A stretch of DNA of 64,000 nt, taken from the NCBI GenBank assembly GCA_036555515.1, contig DATBLC010000089.1, positions 1 to 64,000 of the forward strand. Reading direction: 5' to 3'. Shown piece by piece: positions 42,432 through 51,794 of this stretch. The DNA comes from DATACQ01 sp036555515. GTDB lineage: Bacteria > Desulfobacterota > Binatia > UBA9968. Both the position numbers and the translations under genes were made by a program. The notes beneath the pieces are model-generated. The model was not told where the DNA came from and made no database searches. It saw only the letters and a list, made by a program, of their open reading frames with translations. Each line of letters starts with the position of its first letter. Within the stretch, counting starts at the first letter, position 1.

Positions 42432-43499
42432 TCATTTCGACGCCACCGGCGGCATGCGGAAAGGAATGCCTTCCTTCTTAAGCTCCGCTTCGTACATGGC
42501 GCGGATCTCCGGCGACTCGTCTTCGTGTTCGAGGAGGTGTCCGCCTTCATGTTCGCTCAGGTTCGGCCGCCAGGGATGGCCGACCTGACGCAGGCCACGG
42601 CGCAGCGCAAGATGGCGCGCGGGTTCTTTGCTGGTCGTGAAGTGATGGTGGTACCACCCTTCCGGCGGCACCAGCAGGCTGCCGGGCTGCCAATCCACTC
42701 TGACGAACGGCTTGCCCGGATACCACATGAGCGAATAGCCTTTGCCGGAGATGACGATCACTTGGGCGCCCGGACCATGGCGGTGGGCTTTTTTGTAGGT
42801 GCCAGATTCCACGGCCATGATATGACCGACCATGGAATTTCCCGAAAGATGAATGCCAAGTCGGCTGAATCCGATGCCGCGCTCTGGATGGGGATCGAGG
42901 GTGACGGCGGTAAGATCGGCGATAAAATTGACAACGCGGTCTTCCTGCTCGCCGGGCTTCATCTCGCTGCTGAAAAAATCTTTCTGGCCGGCAAAACGAT
43001 CGTTGAATGCGTAGGGAGCGTTGAAGACAAAATCCGGCGAGTTATAGACGTTCATAATGAGCGGCAGGTTGTTCGCCGTGGCGAATCGCACCGGCTCAGT
43101 GGCGGAACCATTGTGGTGCTGGTGCCTGACGTTGAGCGGCGGCGAGAAAAGGCTTCCTGCCTGCCACTCCAGAGTAATCGGTTCTTTGCTCGATTCGCTC
43201 CAGAACTGCGTGGCGCCGCGTCCTTTGAGAATCAACACCTGTTCTTCGTACATATGGCGCATCGATTTGAGGCTCTTGCCCGGCGGGATTTCCGCGATCA
43301 TCACGCCGACGAATCCCTGCGAGCCTTCGAGATGGCAGTACGCCGCCGCGCCGCCCCAACGCTCCCAGTGCTTGAGCGGCGCGCTCTTCAGATCTTCGAC
43401 GCCGTAACCGGTGAGCACCGCCAGCCCGTCTTTTTCACAGAACTCGAGAAAAGCCGATTTGCGCGCGTATCGTTTTGCCGATGCTTCATCTAACGGCAT
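42432..43499 (-). CDS. Bicupin protein, paralogue 2
   Basis: A 355-residue relative of the protein at 30770. First cupin: SMRHMYEEQVLIL; second cupin: TYKKAHRHGPGAQVIVISG and WYHHHF; the C-terminal signature is EHEDESPEIRAMYEAELKKEG. GGGGGAG fits the start at 43499, with the in-frame extension to 43565 running through repeats. It is the last gene of the long minus-strand cluster, after the fused permease. A metal-dependent activity on the cluster's substrate is inferred; no reaction can be named. Confidence 0.75.
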   Translation of the reverse strand: MPLDEASAKRYARKSAFLEFCEKDGLAVLTGYGVEDLKSAPLKHWERWGGAAAYCHLEGSQGFVGVMIAEIPPGKSLKSMRHMYEEQVLILKGRGATQFWSESSKEPITLEWQAGSLFSPPLNVRHQHHNGSATEPVRFATANNLPLIMNVYNSPDFVFNAPYAFNDRFAGQKDFFSSEMKPGEQEDRVVNFIADLTAVTLDPHPERGIGFSRLGIHLSGNSMVGHIMAVESGTYKKAHRHGPGAQVIVISGKGYSLMWYPGKPFVRVDWQPGSLLVPPEGWYHHHFTTSKEPARHLALRRGLRQVGHPWRPNLSEHEGGHLLEHEDESPEIRAMYEAELKKEGIPFRMPPVASK

Positions 43500-43519
43500 T
43501 CCATCTCCCCCAAGCTTCA

Positions 43520-43563
43520 GTCGTTTCGAGTTCCGGGTTTCAAGTTCTTGGTCAACGAGAAAC
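43520..43563. repeat. Heptad repeat
   Basis: TCGTTTCGA, GTTCCGG, GTTTCAA, GTTCTTG with 7-base period, in the gap between permease and bicupin genes. Confidence 0.45.
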
Positions 43564-43584
43564 AAGGGACTAAAACTTTGACGA

Positions 43585-45333
43585 CTATTCCCTCACGCCG
43601 ACTTGCCCCCCAAGGGCGCGGGCGATGAGCGCCGCGATCACCACCAAGCCCACCACCATAACCGCCACCACCGTGGCTTTTTCAAACTCCGCGCCGGCGG
43701 CAAAGTCGAGCATTAAAAGCGACAGCGTGCGGGATTTCCCCGAACCGAGCAGCACGACGGTGCTGATATCGCGTGCCGCTGAAATAAATCCAACCAAGCC
43801 GACGGTGATCAGCGCCGGCATGATCAGCGGCATGACCACGCGCCGGAAGGTGTCGAGCCAGGTGCCGCCGCAGACCTTCGAGGCTTCTTCAAGGTCGTTG
43901 CCGAGTTGCAATAATACGCTTTTGATCATCTGCGTGCCGAACGGCATGCTCTTTATAACCATGGCGATCATCAGCAGATAGACCGTGCCGTAGATCGGCA
44001 GAAAAATTCTCGTTTGCAAGAAAGTCCACAAGAGCGCCATGCCGAGCAGAATACCGGGAATGGACCACGGCAACCATGAGAGAAAATCAAGCAGCCAGCG
44101 GCCGCGATGACGCGTCTTGACGATCATGGTGGCGATGAAGGCGTAGAAAAACACTCCAATGACGCCCGCGCCCAGGCCCACGGCGAGAGTGTTCCAGATC
44201 GAGCGAAACAACACCGGATCGCTCAAGGTCGCGCGCCAGTTCTCCAGGGTCCAGGGATCGGGGATATTGAAAAAGCCGAACAGCTTCATGAAAGTGCCCA
44301 TGAGCAACAGCGTGGTCGGTATGACCGTGATGAACAGGGCAAAGGTCAGCACCAGGCCAAACGCCGGATAACGCCACCGCCCCAACTGGGTCGGGCGTAT
44401 GCTGAAGCCGCGGCCGGTCAGCGTCGTGTAAACGCGCTTGCCGATATAGCGGCGCTGCAGCGCCACCATAAACAACAACAAGCCGAGAAAGAGCGTGCTC
44501 AGCGCCATCGCCGGCGCGAACTGCGGCGGCTCCCAGGTGACCAGTTCATGAATCTTGGTGGAGTAAACCTGCAATCCAATGGGAGTTCCCAACAACAATT
44601 CGATCTCGAAGGCCTCCAGGGAACGGATCAACCCCAATATCGTCGTCACCAAAATCGCCGGCGCCATCACCGGAATGATGATGTGAAAAAAAGTATGCCA
44701 GCCGCTGGCGCCGGAGATGCGCGATGATTCTTCCAGGGCCGCATCGAGATTGCGAAAGGCCGGCGCGAGCAACATCACTTTAACGCTCACCGTGCCGCCA
44801 AGGTGCGCCCAGATGATGCCCCAAAAGGAATAGATATTAAACAAAGGTTGACTCACGATACCGAGACTCATAAGTCCCTGGTTGAGCAGACCGTACTTCG
44901 GATCAAGCAGCAGTATCCAGCCCATGGTTTCCGGCAGTGCGGGCAAAAAGAACGACAGCCAGAAAAAAAACTCCAATAAACCTTTCATCGGGATATCGGT
45001 GCGCGCGACGAGCCAGGCAAAAAACGCGCCGATCAGTAGGGCGATGGCCTGACGCGTGATGGCGAGAGAAAAGGTGTTGTTCATCGCATTGACGATCCCT
45101 GGAGTAGTAAAAGCTTTGACCCAGCCCTCGAATCCCCAGACGATCGCTTCGCCCGGACGGGCAGTCTGAAAACTATTGAGGATCATCAAGCATAACGGCG
45201 TGAGCACAAGAAAGCCGACCACGACCAGCAAGAGCGCCATCGGCAACGAGGGCAAATGCGGCCGCCACGCCGATGCAGACGGCGCTTGGGTAAAGGTGAC
45301 CGATCGGCCTATGGCTTGGGAATCATCGCTCAT
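43585..45333 (-). CDS. ABC transporter permease, two fused MetI-like domains
   Basis: A 582-residue inner-membrane protein with the same duplicated layout as the permease at 3937. EAA loops are LEESSRISGASGWHTFFHIIIP in the first half and LEEASKVCGGTWLDTFRRVVMP in the second. It is embedded in the UbiD/bicupin cluster that also encodes four family-1 binding proteins, so these very likely deliver their ligands to it. No ATPase gene is present in the cluster. The ATG start is preceded by GGACAAATC, a weak ribosome site. Confidence 0.85.
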   Translation of the reverse strand: MSDDSQAIGRSVTFTQAPSASAWRPHLPSLPMALLLVVVGFLVLTPLCLMILNSFQTARPGEAIVWGFEGWVKAFTTPGIVNAMNNTFSLAITRQAIALLIGAFFAWLVARTDIPMKGLLEFFFWLSFFLPALPETMGWILLLDPKYGLLNQGLMSLGIVSQPLFNIYSFWGIIWAHLGGTVSVKVMLLAPAFRNLDAALEESSRISGASGWHTFFHIIIPVMAPAILVTTILGLIRSLEAFEIELLLGTPIGLQVYSTKIHELVTWEPPQFAPAMALSTLFLGLLLFMVALQRRYIGKRVYTTLTGRGFSIRPTQLGRWRYPAFGLVLTFALFITVIPTTLLLMGTFMKLFGFFNIPDPWTLENWRATLSDPVLFRSIWNTLAVGLGAGVIGVFFYAFIATMIVKTRHRGRWLLDFLSWLPWSIPGILLGMALLWTFLQTRIFLPIYGTVYLLMIAMVIKSMPFGTQMIKSVLLQLGNDLEEASKVCGGTWLDTFRRVVMPLIMPALITVGLVGFISAARDISTVVLLGSGKSRTLSLLMLDFAAGAEFEKATVVAVMVVGLVVIAALIARALGGQVGVRE

Positions 45334-45372
45334 GATTTGTCCTTCGCTCGGTGAGAGAAATTCTAAATACTC

Positions 45373-46518
45373 TTAATCGTCGTTGGCCGCAACCGCATAA
45401 TCCATGTCTGGCGCGATGCCCTTATGGCGCAATTCGTCTTCGTAAATCGACCGAATCTCCGGATCTTCATCTTCATACTCGATCAACGTGCCACCCTGCT
45501 TGACCGAGGTATAGACTCCAGCGCGAATCGCCGCAACCCGGATGCCCAGAGGAAACTTCTGGCTGCCGCAGCGCAACGCCAGCTGCAGCGCCCTTTCAGA
45601 ACCGGTATTAAAGTGCTGGTGAAACCAATTCGTCGGGGGACTGAAAACGCTGCCCGGCACCCAATCGACGCGCACTACCCGATTGCCATGACCGCTTTCG
45701 TAGGGCTTGGTCCCCAGATCATTGGGCCACATGAGCGAGTAACCCTCGGAGCGCAGTATGACCAGCACGGCGCCGCCGCCGTGATAATGCGCCTTGTGGT
45801 ATCTTCCCACGGGCCATTCAGCGAGATGCCCGATCAGCGTGTTGTCGGAGACTTCGAACTGCGTGATATTGACGCCCGCCCCTTTTTGTTGCTGGGCGTC
45901 AATCTGCGCTTTCCTGGCATCGCCGATGTAGTTGGTTTCCCAAATCCATTGGCGATTATTCGTGGCAAGGTAGCGCTCGTTGCGCTGCTCAAAATAATCT
46001 GCTTCGCCGTCGTACCGATCCGTAAAGGAGAAATCACTCTTGAAGACAAATTCTTCGTTATGGAAATGGTCCAGCACCATCGGCGCGGTGGTCACGGCGA
46101 GAAAGACCGCGGGCTCTCTGCAATAGTTGATAAGTCGATGCAACGTATTCAAGGGAGGAGAAAATAGGCTACCGGCTTTCCAAGAAATCGCCTGCGGCAC
46201 GCGGTCGTGTTGCTGGATCTCGGCCACTCCTTCGCCCTGGATGATATAAAAAACTTTTTCATACAGATGTCTTTCCGGTTCCAGCGAGGCGCCGGCAGCG
46301 ATCTTGCCGACGTAGACGCCGGTGATCCCCTCCAGCCCGCGAAATTGCAGATACGCGCCCTGACAACCCAAGCGTTTCCAGTGTCCTAGATTGATCTTGC
46401 GCACATCGGTGACGCCAAACCCTTCGACGATCGGAATGCCTTCCTTTTCCATCCAGCGCTCGTAGTAGGTCTTTGACCTCGCCCTGGCAATGCCGATACG
46501 TCTCGCGATGGTTTCCAT
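45373..46518 (-). CDS. Bicupin protein, paralogue 3
   Basis: A 381-residue bicupin. First cupin: PERHLYEKVFYIIQG; second: YHKAHYHGGGAVLVILRSEG, then FHQHFNTGSERALQLALR; end signature EYEDEDPEIRSIYEDELRHKG. Closest in the window to paralogue 4 at 60907 (shared AEWPVGRYHKAH). GGAG lies ten bases before ATG 46518; 25 bases separate it from the UbiD gene upstream, so the two are co-transcribed. Confidence 0.75.
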   Translation of the reverse strand: METIARRIGIARARSKTYYERWMEKEGIPIVEGFGVTDVRKINLGHWKRLGCQGAYLQFRGLEGITGVYVGKIAAGASLEPERHLYEKVFYIIQGEGVAEIQQHDRVPQAISWKAGSLFSPPLNTLHRLINYCREPAVFLAVTTAPMVLDHFHNEEFVFKSDFSFTDRYDGEADYFEQRNERYLATNNRQWIWETNYIGDARKAQIDAQQQKGAGVNITQFEVSDNTLIGHLAEWPVGRYHKAHYHGGGAVLVILRSEGYSLMWPNDLGTKPYESGHGNRVVRVDWVPGSVFSPPTNWFHQHFNTGSERALQLALRCGSQKFPLGIRVAAIRAGVYTSVKQGGTLIEYEDEDPEIRSIYEDELRHKGIAPDMDYAVAANDD

Positions 46519-46543
46519 AAAATTCTTATCTCCTTTTTCCGCT

Positions 46544-48196
46544 CTACGGTCTGCCGGCTTTTTTCCGCAACCGCTCCGCAACCCTGTAATAGTCGCCGCG
46601 CACAGCCAGCTCTGCGTTTTCTTCATCTTCTTTGGCCCAATATCCTAGGCTATAGCCATACCACGGCAGCTTCGGTTGCAGCGGCGGTAGACCGAGTTTC
46701 TGCCAGATCTCCTTGGCCGCTTCCATGTATTGTTTTGCCGGCAAAGCCACCGGAGGATAGGGCCATTTGCGGGTCGCGTCGATCAAGATGGCGGAGCAGC
46801 CCGATGGCGATGGAAATCGCGCCTCTGTAACCGGCGAGCCGGGTGGCGCCGCGGAAGGATCCAATCCGGCGAACTTATGCGTGGTAATCTTGACGTCGCG
46901 GTGCGGCTGCATGCGAAAGCTGATCGCCCAATTGACCGAGTCGGCGTCTTCGGGATCGATATCGTCGTCCACCGCGACGAGAATTTTCCCGTGGCTCGGA
47001 TCCAGCGCGACGGCCGCCTGCAGCGCCTGCCACGGCTGCGCCGGGTTGGTCTTCTTCATGCGTATGACTACATACTTGCGGCTACCGCTCGACTCATGCA
47101 GCGTCACGTCGAGCACCGTGGGAATATTGCAGTCGTACTTCAGGAGCTTATAGAGGGTCGCCTCAAACCCCATCTTGCGCATGACCCCGCTCTCGCTCGG
47201 AACGCCCTCTGTGAACATTTGCAGGATAGGATTTTTGCGGTGGGTGATGCATTTCACCATAAACACCCCATTGAGCATCTGGCCACCCATGTATCCGGTA
47301 AATTCGCCGAACGGTCCCTCAGGTTCTAGATAGTTGGTCGGAATCTCTCCCTCGATGATGATCTCGGCGGTGGCGGGCACATCGAGATCGACGCTTTCAC
47401 AGCGCACCAATTCGATCGGCTCGCCGGCAATCCCTCCCGCCACGGCATACTCGTTGCGGTCGTAGCCGACCTTAGCCACGCTCGCCAAGCCGATGGCCGG
47501 GCTGCAACCCAGCACGATGGCCGCCTGCAATGGAACTTTTCGCTCACGGCATTTGTGAAAATGAATGCCGATATGCTGCGCGGGCGGAACACTGACTCCG
47601 GTTTTATTTGGCCCCTTGATCATGCAGCGATAGGTGCCGACGTTCGGAATGGCGGTATCGGGATCCTTGGTTACCACATAGGGCGCGGTGAGAAACGGCC
47701 CAGCGTCAAATCCTGGATTGCTGATAGGCACGGGAAATCGCAACAACCCGCCGTCGGGGCGCGAAATATCGCGCCCCTTGAGAATGACCTCCTTGACCGC
47801 TCCCTTCTTCACAAATCTTGGCGAGATCGGGTGGCTCAAAGCTTGATTCCAACGCTCCGCGACGCCACCCGGCCCTTCTTTGTCCGAGACGCCAAGCGCC
47901 ATCTTGTAGATATGGCGCGAAGCGCCAAGCACTCCGACCGCCACCCGGCAGTCGTAATTTCTCCCAGTTGGATCCGTCACGTTGTCGAAAAGAAACGCTT
48001 TTCGCTGGCTGTCCGGCAGCCCCTGATATTGCCATCTGACAAGCGGCATCAGCTCGCTGTTCTTTTCGATTTTCGCGCTGATGCGATGAAGGTTGCCGGT
48101 TTCTTCCAATAAGGAAATAAATTCCCTCAAATCGCGAAAGTACGAGCGTTGTTTCGCGGCAGAGATGCGCCGCGCGGTTTGGCTATTCATCTTCAT
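46544..48196 (-). CDS. UbiD-family decarboxylase, paralogue 1 (canonical triad)
   Basis: A 550-residue UbiD-family enzyme, which uses prenylated FMN and a divalent metal for reversible decarboxylation of unsaturated or aromatic acids. NVGTYR supplies the Asn metal ligand and catalytic Arg; EGPFGEF supplies the two catalytic Glu; VAGGIAGEPIELV and the final GCSAILIDATRK segments are also typical. It therefore keeps the full Arg-Glu-Glu triad. Co-transcribed with bicupin 3 downstream. No UbiX (prenyl-FMN synthase) gene is in the window. Confidence 0.9.
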   Translation of the reverse strand: MKMNSQTARRISAAKQRSYFRDLREFISLLEETGNLHRISAKIEKNSELMPLVRWQYQGLPDSQRKAFLFDNVTDPTGRNYDCRVAVGVLGASRHIYKMALGVSDKEGPGGVAERWNQALSHPISPRFVKKGAVKEVILKGRDISRPDGGLLRFPVPISNPGFDAGPFLTAPYVVTKDPDTAIPNVGTYRCMIKGPNKTGVSVPPAQHIGIHFHKCRERKVPLQAAIVLGCSPAIGLASVAKVGYDRNEYAVAGGIAGEPIELVRCESVDLDVPATAEIIIEGEIPTNYLEPEGPFGEFTGYMGGQMLNGVFMVKCITHRKNPILQMFTEGVPSESGVMRKMGFEATLYKLLKYDCNIPTVLDVTLHESSGSRKYVVIRMKKTNPAQPWQALQAAVALDPSHGKILVAVDDDIDPEDADSVNWAISFRMQPHRDVKITTHKFAGLDPSAAPPGSPVTEARFPSPSGCSAILIDATRKWPYPPVALPAKQYMEAAKEIWQKLGLPPLQPKLPWYGYSLGYWAKEDEENAELAVRGDYYRVAERLRKKAGRP

Positions 48197-48313
48197 CTTG
48201 GTTATCCGGCATGAGCAAGTTGGGCCAATGATTTTCTCGCTTCGTTCGATACCAAATCCTCTTTTGCAACCGGCTCGATCAGGGCGAAGCTACCGGCCAA
48301 GCCTGACAAAACT

Positions 48314-49297
48314 TCACAGGCAACCGATCTCGCGATAGTAACTCTCAGCGCCCTTGTGCAACGGGATCACGCACTTGCTGCAGAGGAGTTCAGGGGTCAG
48401 CGGAATCTCTAGGCTCTGCAGGTGCTTCGGTTGGTCCTTGAACGGCGCGGCGATGGCTTCCCTTTGCTCGGTGGAAACCTTGGCGAGGAGGTAGGCTAGC
48501 TCCTCAGGGAGATCCTCGCGGCAGGCGAGCAGCCATCCGCCATAGTCGACGGTCAGCAGGTCTTGTTCGACGCCTTTGAGCCGACCCTTGGGGATGATAG
48601 CCTCAGGGAAGCCATAGGTCTCCTTCATATAGTCAACCGCACCCCGGCTCAGCCCCAGACAGCGCAGCGGCCGGGCCTCCGCAAGTTGCTCCCACATCGG
48701 ATGGTGAACACCCTCCTGAAAAATCGCTTGGGCTTGGCCACTGCGAACCAAAGGGACTCCGACCACGGCCGGGCCGGGAAACAAGACCTTGCCACCCCAG
48801 GATTCTACGTCACGATAACTGAACCCGTAGTACTTCATCACCTGTTCAACGGTCCAGGTAAGAGTGTCGGGCCCGGTGGCGCCGGTCCTGCCGGAGACCA
48901 ACGTGAACGCTGGTTTTTTCCGTGCCAGTTCTTCCATCGAACTGATGGCAAGTTCTTCCGCTACCAGCCAGAAGATATAATCGGGCTCGGGGAACCGGGC
49001 GACGGCTCTGAGCTCCCCGACGCGCTCTTTGAACGGGCCTTTTCCCTCCATCGCCAACTTCGCCGTAACCGGCGGGTTGAGAATTCCCGCATGGACCTCT
49101 CCCCTGCCGATCATCTTGGGATTTTCCAGCGAGCCCAGGCCGAATTTCGGCGTGTATATTCCTACGGAGGAGACAATGCGATTGCGCTTCGCATCGCGAA
49201 ACCCTTCCACGAGTTGGGACGTCAGGCGCCACCAAGGGTGATAGGGAAAATTTGACACGATCTTTAAGAGATAACCGTACTGATCTTTCTCAACCAC
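48314..49297 (-). CDS. TAXI-type TRAP solute-binding domain protein lacking a signal peptide
   Basis: A 328-residue protein with the fold of TAXI/NMT1-like receptors: TLVSGRTGATGPDTLTWTVEQVMKYYG in the middle and VVGVPLVRSGQAQAIFQEG after it. Real TAXI receptors are periplasmic, but no hydrophobic signal is present from any possible start. GTG 49297 is preceded by GGAG at 6 bases and would begin VEKDQYGYLL; a GTG at 49339 overlaps the UbiD 2 gene. It may be cytoplasmic, for example a ligand-sensing or substrate-carrying domain for the flanking UbiD genes. A missed frameshift over a signal sequence cannot be excluded. Confidence 0.7.
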   Translation of the reverse strand: MVEKDQYGYLLKIVSNFPYHPWWRLTSQLVEGFRDAKRNRIVSSVGIYTPKFGLGSLENPKMIGRGEVHAGILNPPVTAKLAMEGKGPFKERVGELRAVARFPEPDYIFWLVAEELAISSMEELARKKPAFTLVSGRTGATGPDTLTWTVEQVMKYYGFSYRDVESWGGKVLFPGPAVVGVPLVRSGQAQAIFQEGVHHPMWEQLAEARPLRCLGLSRGAVDYMKETYGFPEAIIPKGRLKGVEQDLLTVDYGGWLLACREDLPEELAYLLAKVSTEQREAIAAPFKDQPKHLQSLEIPLTPELLCSKCVIPLHKGAESYYREIGCL

Positions 49298-49317
49298 GCG
49301 GCTCTCCGTAAATTGCG

Positions 49318-50787
49318 TTAGAAACCATACTCTCTCCACCTGCGCTTGAGCGTTTCCGCCATCCGCGGCGAGATCGCGGTGCCCAGCGGCGGATAGCGTT
49401 TGCCGCCGAACTGCTCTTGCGGCTCAAGCTCCCAGTTGATCGTCGCGTCGATCAACACGCGGGTCCACTTGCCGTGACCGTATTTGACTGAATCTCTCTG
49501 CTCCGACGGCACGCTCGGATCAAGCATAGAGCCCGAGGTTCCAGGAAACGTCGTGATATCGCCGAGCCCCGCATTGACGCGGTAACAGAGCGCCCACTCG
49601 ATGGCTTCCCAGTCATGAATGTCGATATCGTCGTCGACCACGATGAGATGCTTGCCGGCGTAGTTGGCGAGATGACAGCCCCACAGAGCGGCAGCCACCT
49701 GTTGGGCGTGGCCGCGATGGCTCTTGCGGATTTGCACGCGCAGCAGCTCAGGCCACTTGCCGCGCCAAACGCCGGTGACGTTGGGCACACCTGCTTCATC
49801 CAGATATTGCCAGGCCATGGCCGAAAAGGTCGCGGGCGTCCAGGTCGTCGCCTCGTTGGTTCGCCCGGGACTCGCGCCGGTCAGGCAACCGTGAAAGATC
49901 GGATCGTTGCGATGGGTGATACATTCGACGCGAATAGCGTGCTTCGGCGTTTTGCGCCCGGCGTAGTAGCCGGGATATTCGCTGAAAGGGCCTTCGGGCT
50001 CGAAGCTCTTGGGATCCGAAGAAACGACTCCCTCCAGCACGATTTCCGCGGAAGCGGGCACCAAGAGATCATTGGTCTCGCATTTGACCAGCTCCACCGG
50101 CGTTCCTCTGAGAGAGCCGGCCAGCTCATATTCCGGATGATTCACCGGGGTCGATGCCGCCATGAAGAGCGTTTGGTCCCAACCGATGACCACGGCGACG
50201 GGCATTTCCTGCCCGCGCGCGTTGTACTTGCTAAAATGTTTTCCCCATCCCTGAGTCATCGCGAGCAGGACCCCGATGGTGTTTTTTCTCGCGATCATGC
50301 CGCGGTAAGTGCCGGCATTGAGCGTGCCGGAATCCGGATCCCGGGTGACGACACTCGCCGAGGTCATAATGTAACGCCCGCCGTCATGGGGATTCCACTT
50401 GGGAACCGGCAGTTGAAAAAGATCGATGGCGTCCCCTTTGACGATGTTTTCCTTGACCGGTCCACTGGCCACCGTCACTGGCTTTAGCGGTTTGGAAAAT
50501 CGCTCCTTGAAGACCGTCACCAGTTCGCGATTGGAAGTCTCCTCCGGCAGACCGAGAATCCGGCAGACGCGCTTTTTTGTTCCGGTGCCGTTGGTGAAAA
50601 GGCGGCGGCAAAGGGTGTTTTTATGGCCTTTGATGTTTTCGAACAGCAGTGACGGCCCGAATTGGCTCGAAATCTCTCGCGTGATCGCGCCGATCTCTTC
50701 ATCCCAGTCAACCTCTGCGCCGATTCTTTTTAAATCGTTTCTCTCCTCCAAATCATCGATCCAATCGCGTAAGTCCTGTCGCGTCAT
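49318..50787 (-). CDS. UbiD-family decarboxylase, paralogue 2 (canonical triad)
   Basis: A 489-residue UbiD-type enzyme. NAGTYR and EGPFSEY carry the catalytic Arg and Glu residues, and LRGTPVELVKCE follows the metal-binding Glu region. It is shorter than and rather divergent from the other three UbiD proteins. It lies directly downstream of the molybdenum hydroxylase genes (26-base gap), so a step linked to that enzyme is likely, for example decarboxylation before or after ring reduction or hydroxylation. Confidence 0.9.
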   Translation of the reverse strand: MTRQDLRDWIDDLEERNDLKRIGAEVDWDEEIGAITREISSQFGPSLLFENIKGHKNTLCRRLFTNGTGTKKRVCRILGLPEETSNRELVTVFKERFSKPLKPVTVASGPVKENIVKGDAIDLFQLPVPKWNPHDGGRYIMTSASVVTRDPDSGTLNAGTYRGMIARKNTIGVLLAMTQGWGKHFSKYNARGQEMPVAVVIGWDQTLFMAASTPVNHPEYELAGSLRGTPVELVKCETNDLLVPASAEIVLEGVVSSDPKSFEPEGPFSEYPGYYAGRKTPKHAIRVECITHRNDPIFHGCLTGASPGRTNEATTWTPATFSAMAWQYLDEAGVPNVTGVWRGKWPELLRVQIRKSHRGHAQQVAAALWGCHLANYAGKHLIVVDDDIDIHDWEAIEWALCYRVNAGLGDITTFPGTSGSMLDPSVPSEQRDSVKYGHGKWTRVLIDATINWELEPQEQFGGKRYPPLGTAISPRMAETLKRRWREYGF

Positions 50788-50813
50788 GGTTGCAACTCCG
50801 TTCCGAAAGAGAT

Positions 50814-51794
50814 TTAATCCGCCAGCGACATCAGGGCACGCCGCAGCAACGTCTTGCTCAAATCGACTTTATATTGGTTCATACGCAGCGGCTTCGCCCG
50901 CTCGAGCGCGGCGTCTGCTGCCGCTATGGCCAAATCCTCGCTCATGGCCCTGTCTCTAAGGAGATCTTCGGCCTCGGTGCACCGGTAAGGAAACGTTGCC
51001 ACGCCGCCGAGCACGATTCTCAAGTCGGTCCACACGCGCTCGTGAATCACCGCGCTCACCGCCACGCTGGCGATGGCAAAGTCCCATGACTTGCGCAAGG
51101 CAAATTTTACGTAGGTGCTGCGGGTGGGGCGAAAGGGAACTTCGATTTCGGTAACGAGCTCATCGAGCGCCAGGGTATGCGGTTGCAGTCTCCCGCCCAC
51201 CCAGTTGTGGCCGCAGAGAAATTCGTCCATGGAAGCGACCCGCTCTCCGCGCGCCGACGCCACGTGGATTTTCGCGTCCAGCGCCGCCAGCGCGACCGCC
51301 GTGTCCGATGGATGGTTCGACAAGCAAAGATGGCCGCCCATGACACTGCCGTAATAGCGGCTGTCGCCGCCCGCCAGGTCGCAGAACTTGCCGTCGGACT
51401 TCCAACAGGAGAAGCCATCTTGCAGATACCAGCACCAAACATCCTGGCAGATGTTCCCCGCCAATGTTCCCATGTTGCGAATCTGCGGCGAGGCGACGAC
51501 GCCGGCCGCCTGAGCCAGCGCCCCGTAGCTGCGCCTCAGCTCGGGAGACCGGGCGAGTTGCGACAAAGTCGTGAGCGCGCCTAAACGGACAGGTCCCGCA
51601 GCGTCACAGCTGATGAAATTCAAACCGGTAATGGTTTTGATATTGACGACACACTCCGGTTTGACGATGTATTTTTTTATCCGAAAGAGCAGATCCTGGC
51701 CTCCGGCGAGCACGCGCGCGCCCTCGCCGTATTGGGCCAAGGCCCGCAGCGCCTCCTCCGTCGAAGACGCGTTGATGTGCTTGAAATTAATCAA
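50814..51794 (-). CDS. FAD subunit of molybdenum hydroxylase with four-cysteine loop
   Basis: A 326-residue FAD-binding subunit of the xanthine-oxidase family (CoxM-like). VLAGGQDLL and MGTLAGNICQ are the two FAD motifs. After the second comes CQDVWCWYLQDGFSC..FC, four cysteines in about 25 residues, absent from ordinary CoxM proteins but found in the beta subunit of 4-hydroxybenzoyl-CoA reductase and in PaoB, where they hold an extra [4Fe-4S] cluster. Translation starts at TTG 51794, overlapping the stop of the Mo subunit by 4 bases, with AGAGG upstream. Electron transfer to or from FAD to a low-potential partner is therefore plausible. Confidence 0.85.
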   Translation of the reverse strand: MINFKHINASSTEEALRALAQYGEGARVLAGGQDLLFRIKKYIVKPECVVNIKTITGLNFISCDAAGPVRLGALTTLSQLARSPELRRSYGALAQAAGVVASPQIRNMGTLAGNICQDVWCWYLQDGFSCWKSDGKFCDLAGGDSRYYGSVMGGHLCLSNHPSDTAVALAALDAKIHVASARGERVASMDEFLCGHNWVGGRLQPHTLALDELVTEIEVPFRPTRSTYVKFALRKSWDFAIASVAVSAVIHERVWTDLRIVLGGVATFPYRCTEAEDLLRDRAMSEDLAIAAADAALERAKPLRMNQYKVDLSKTLLRRALMSLAD

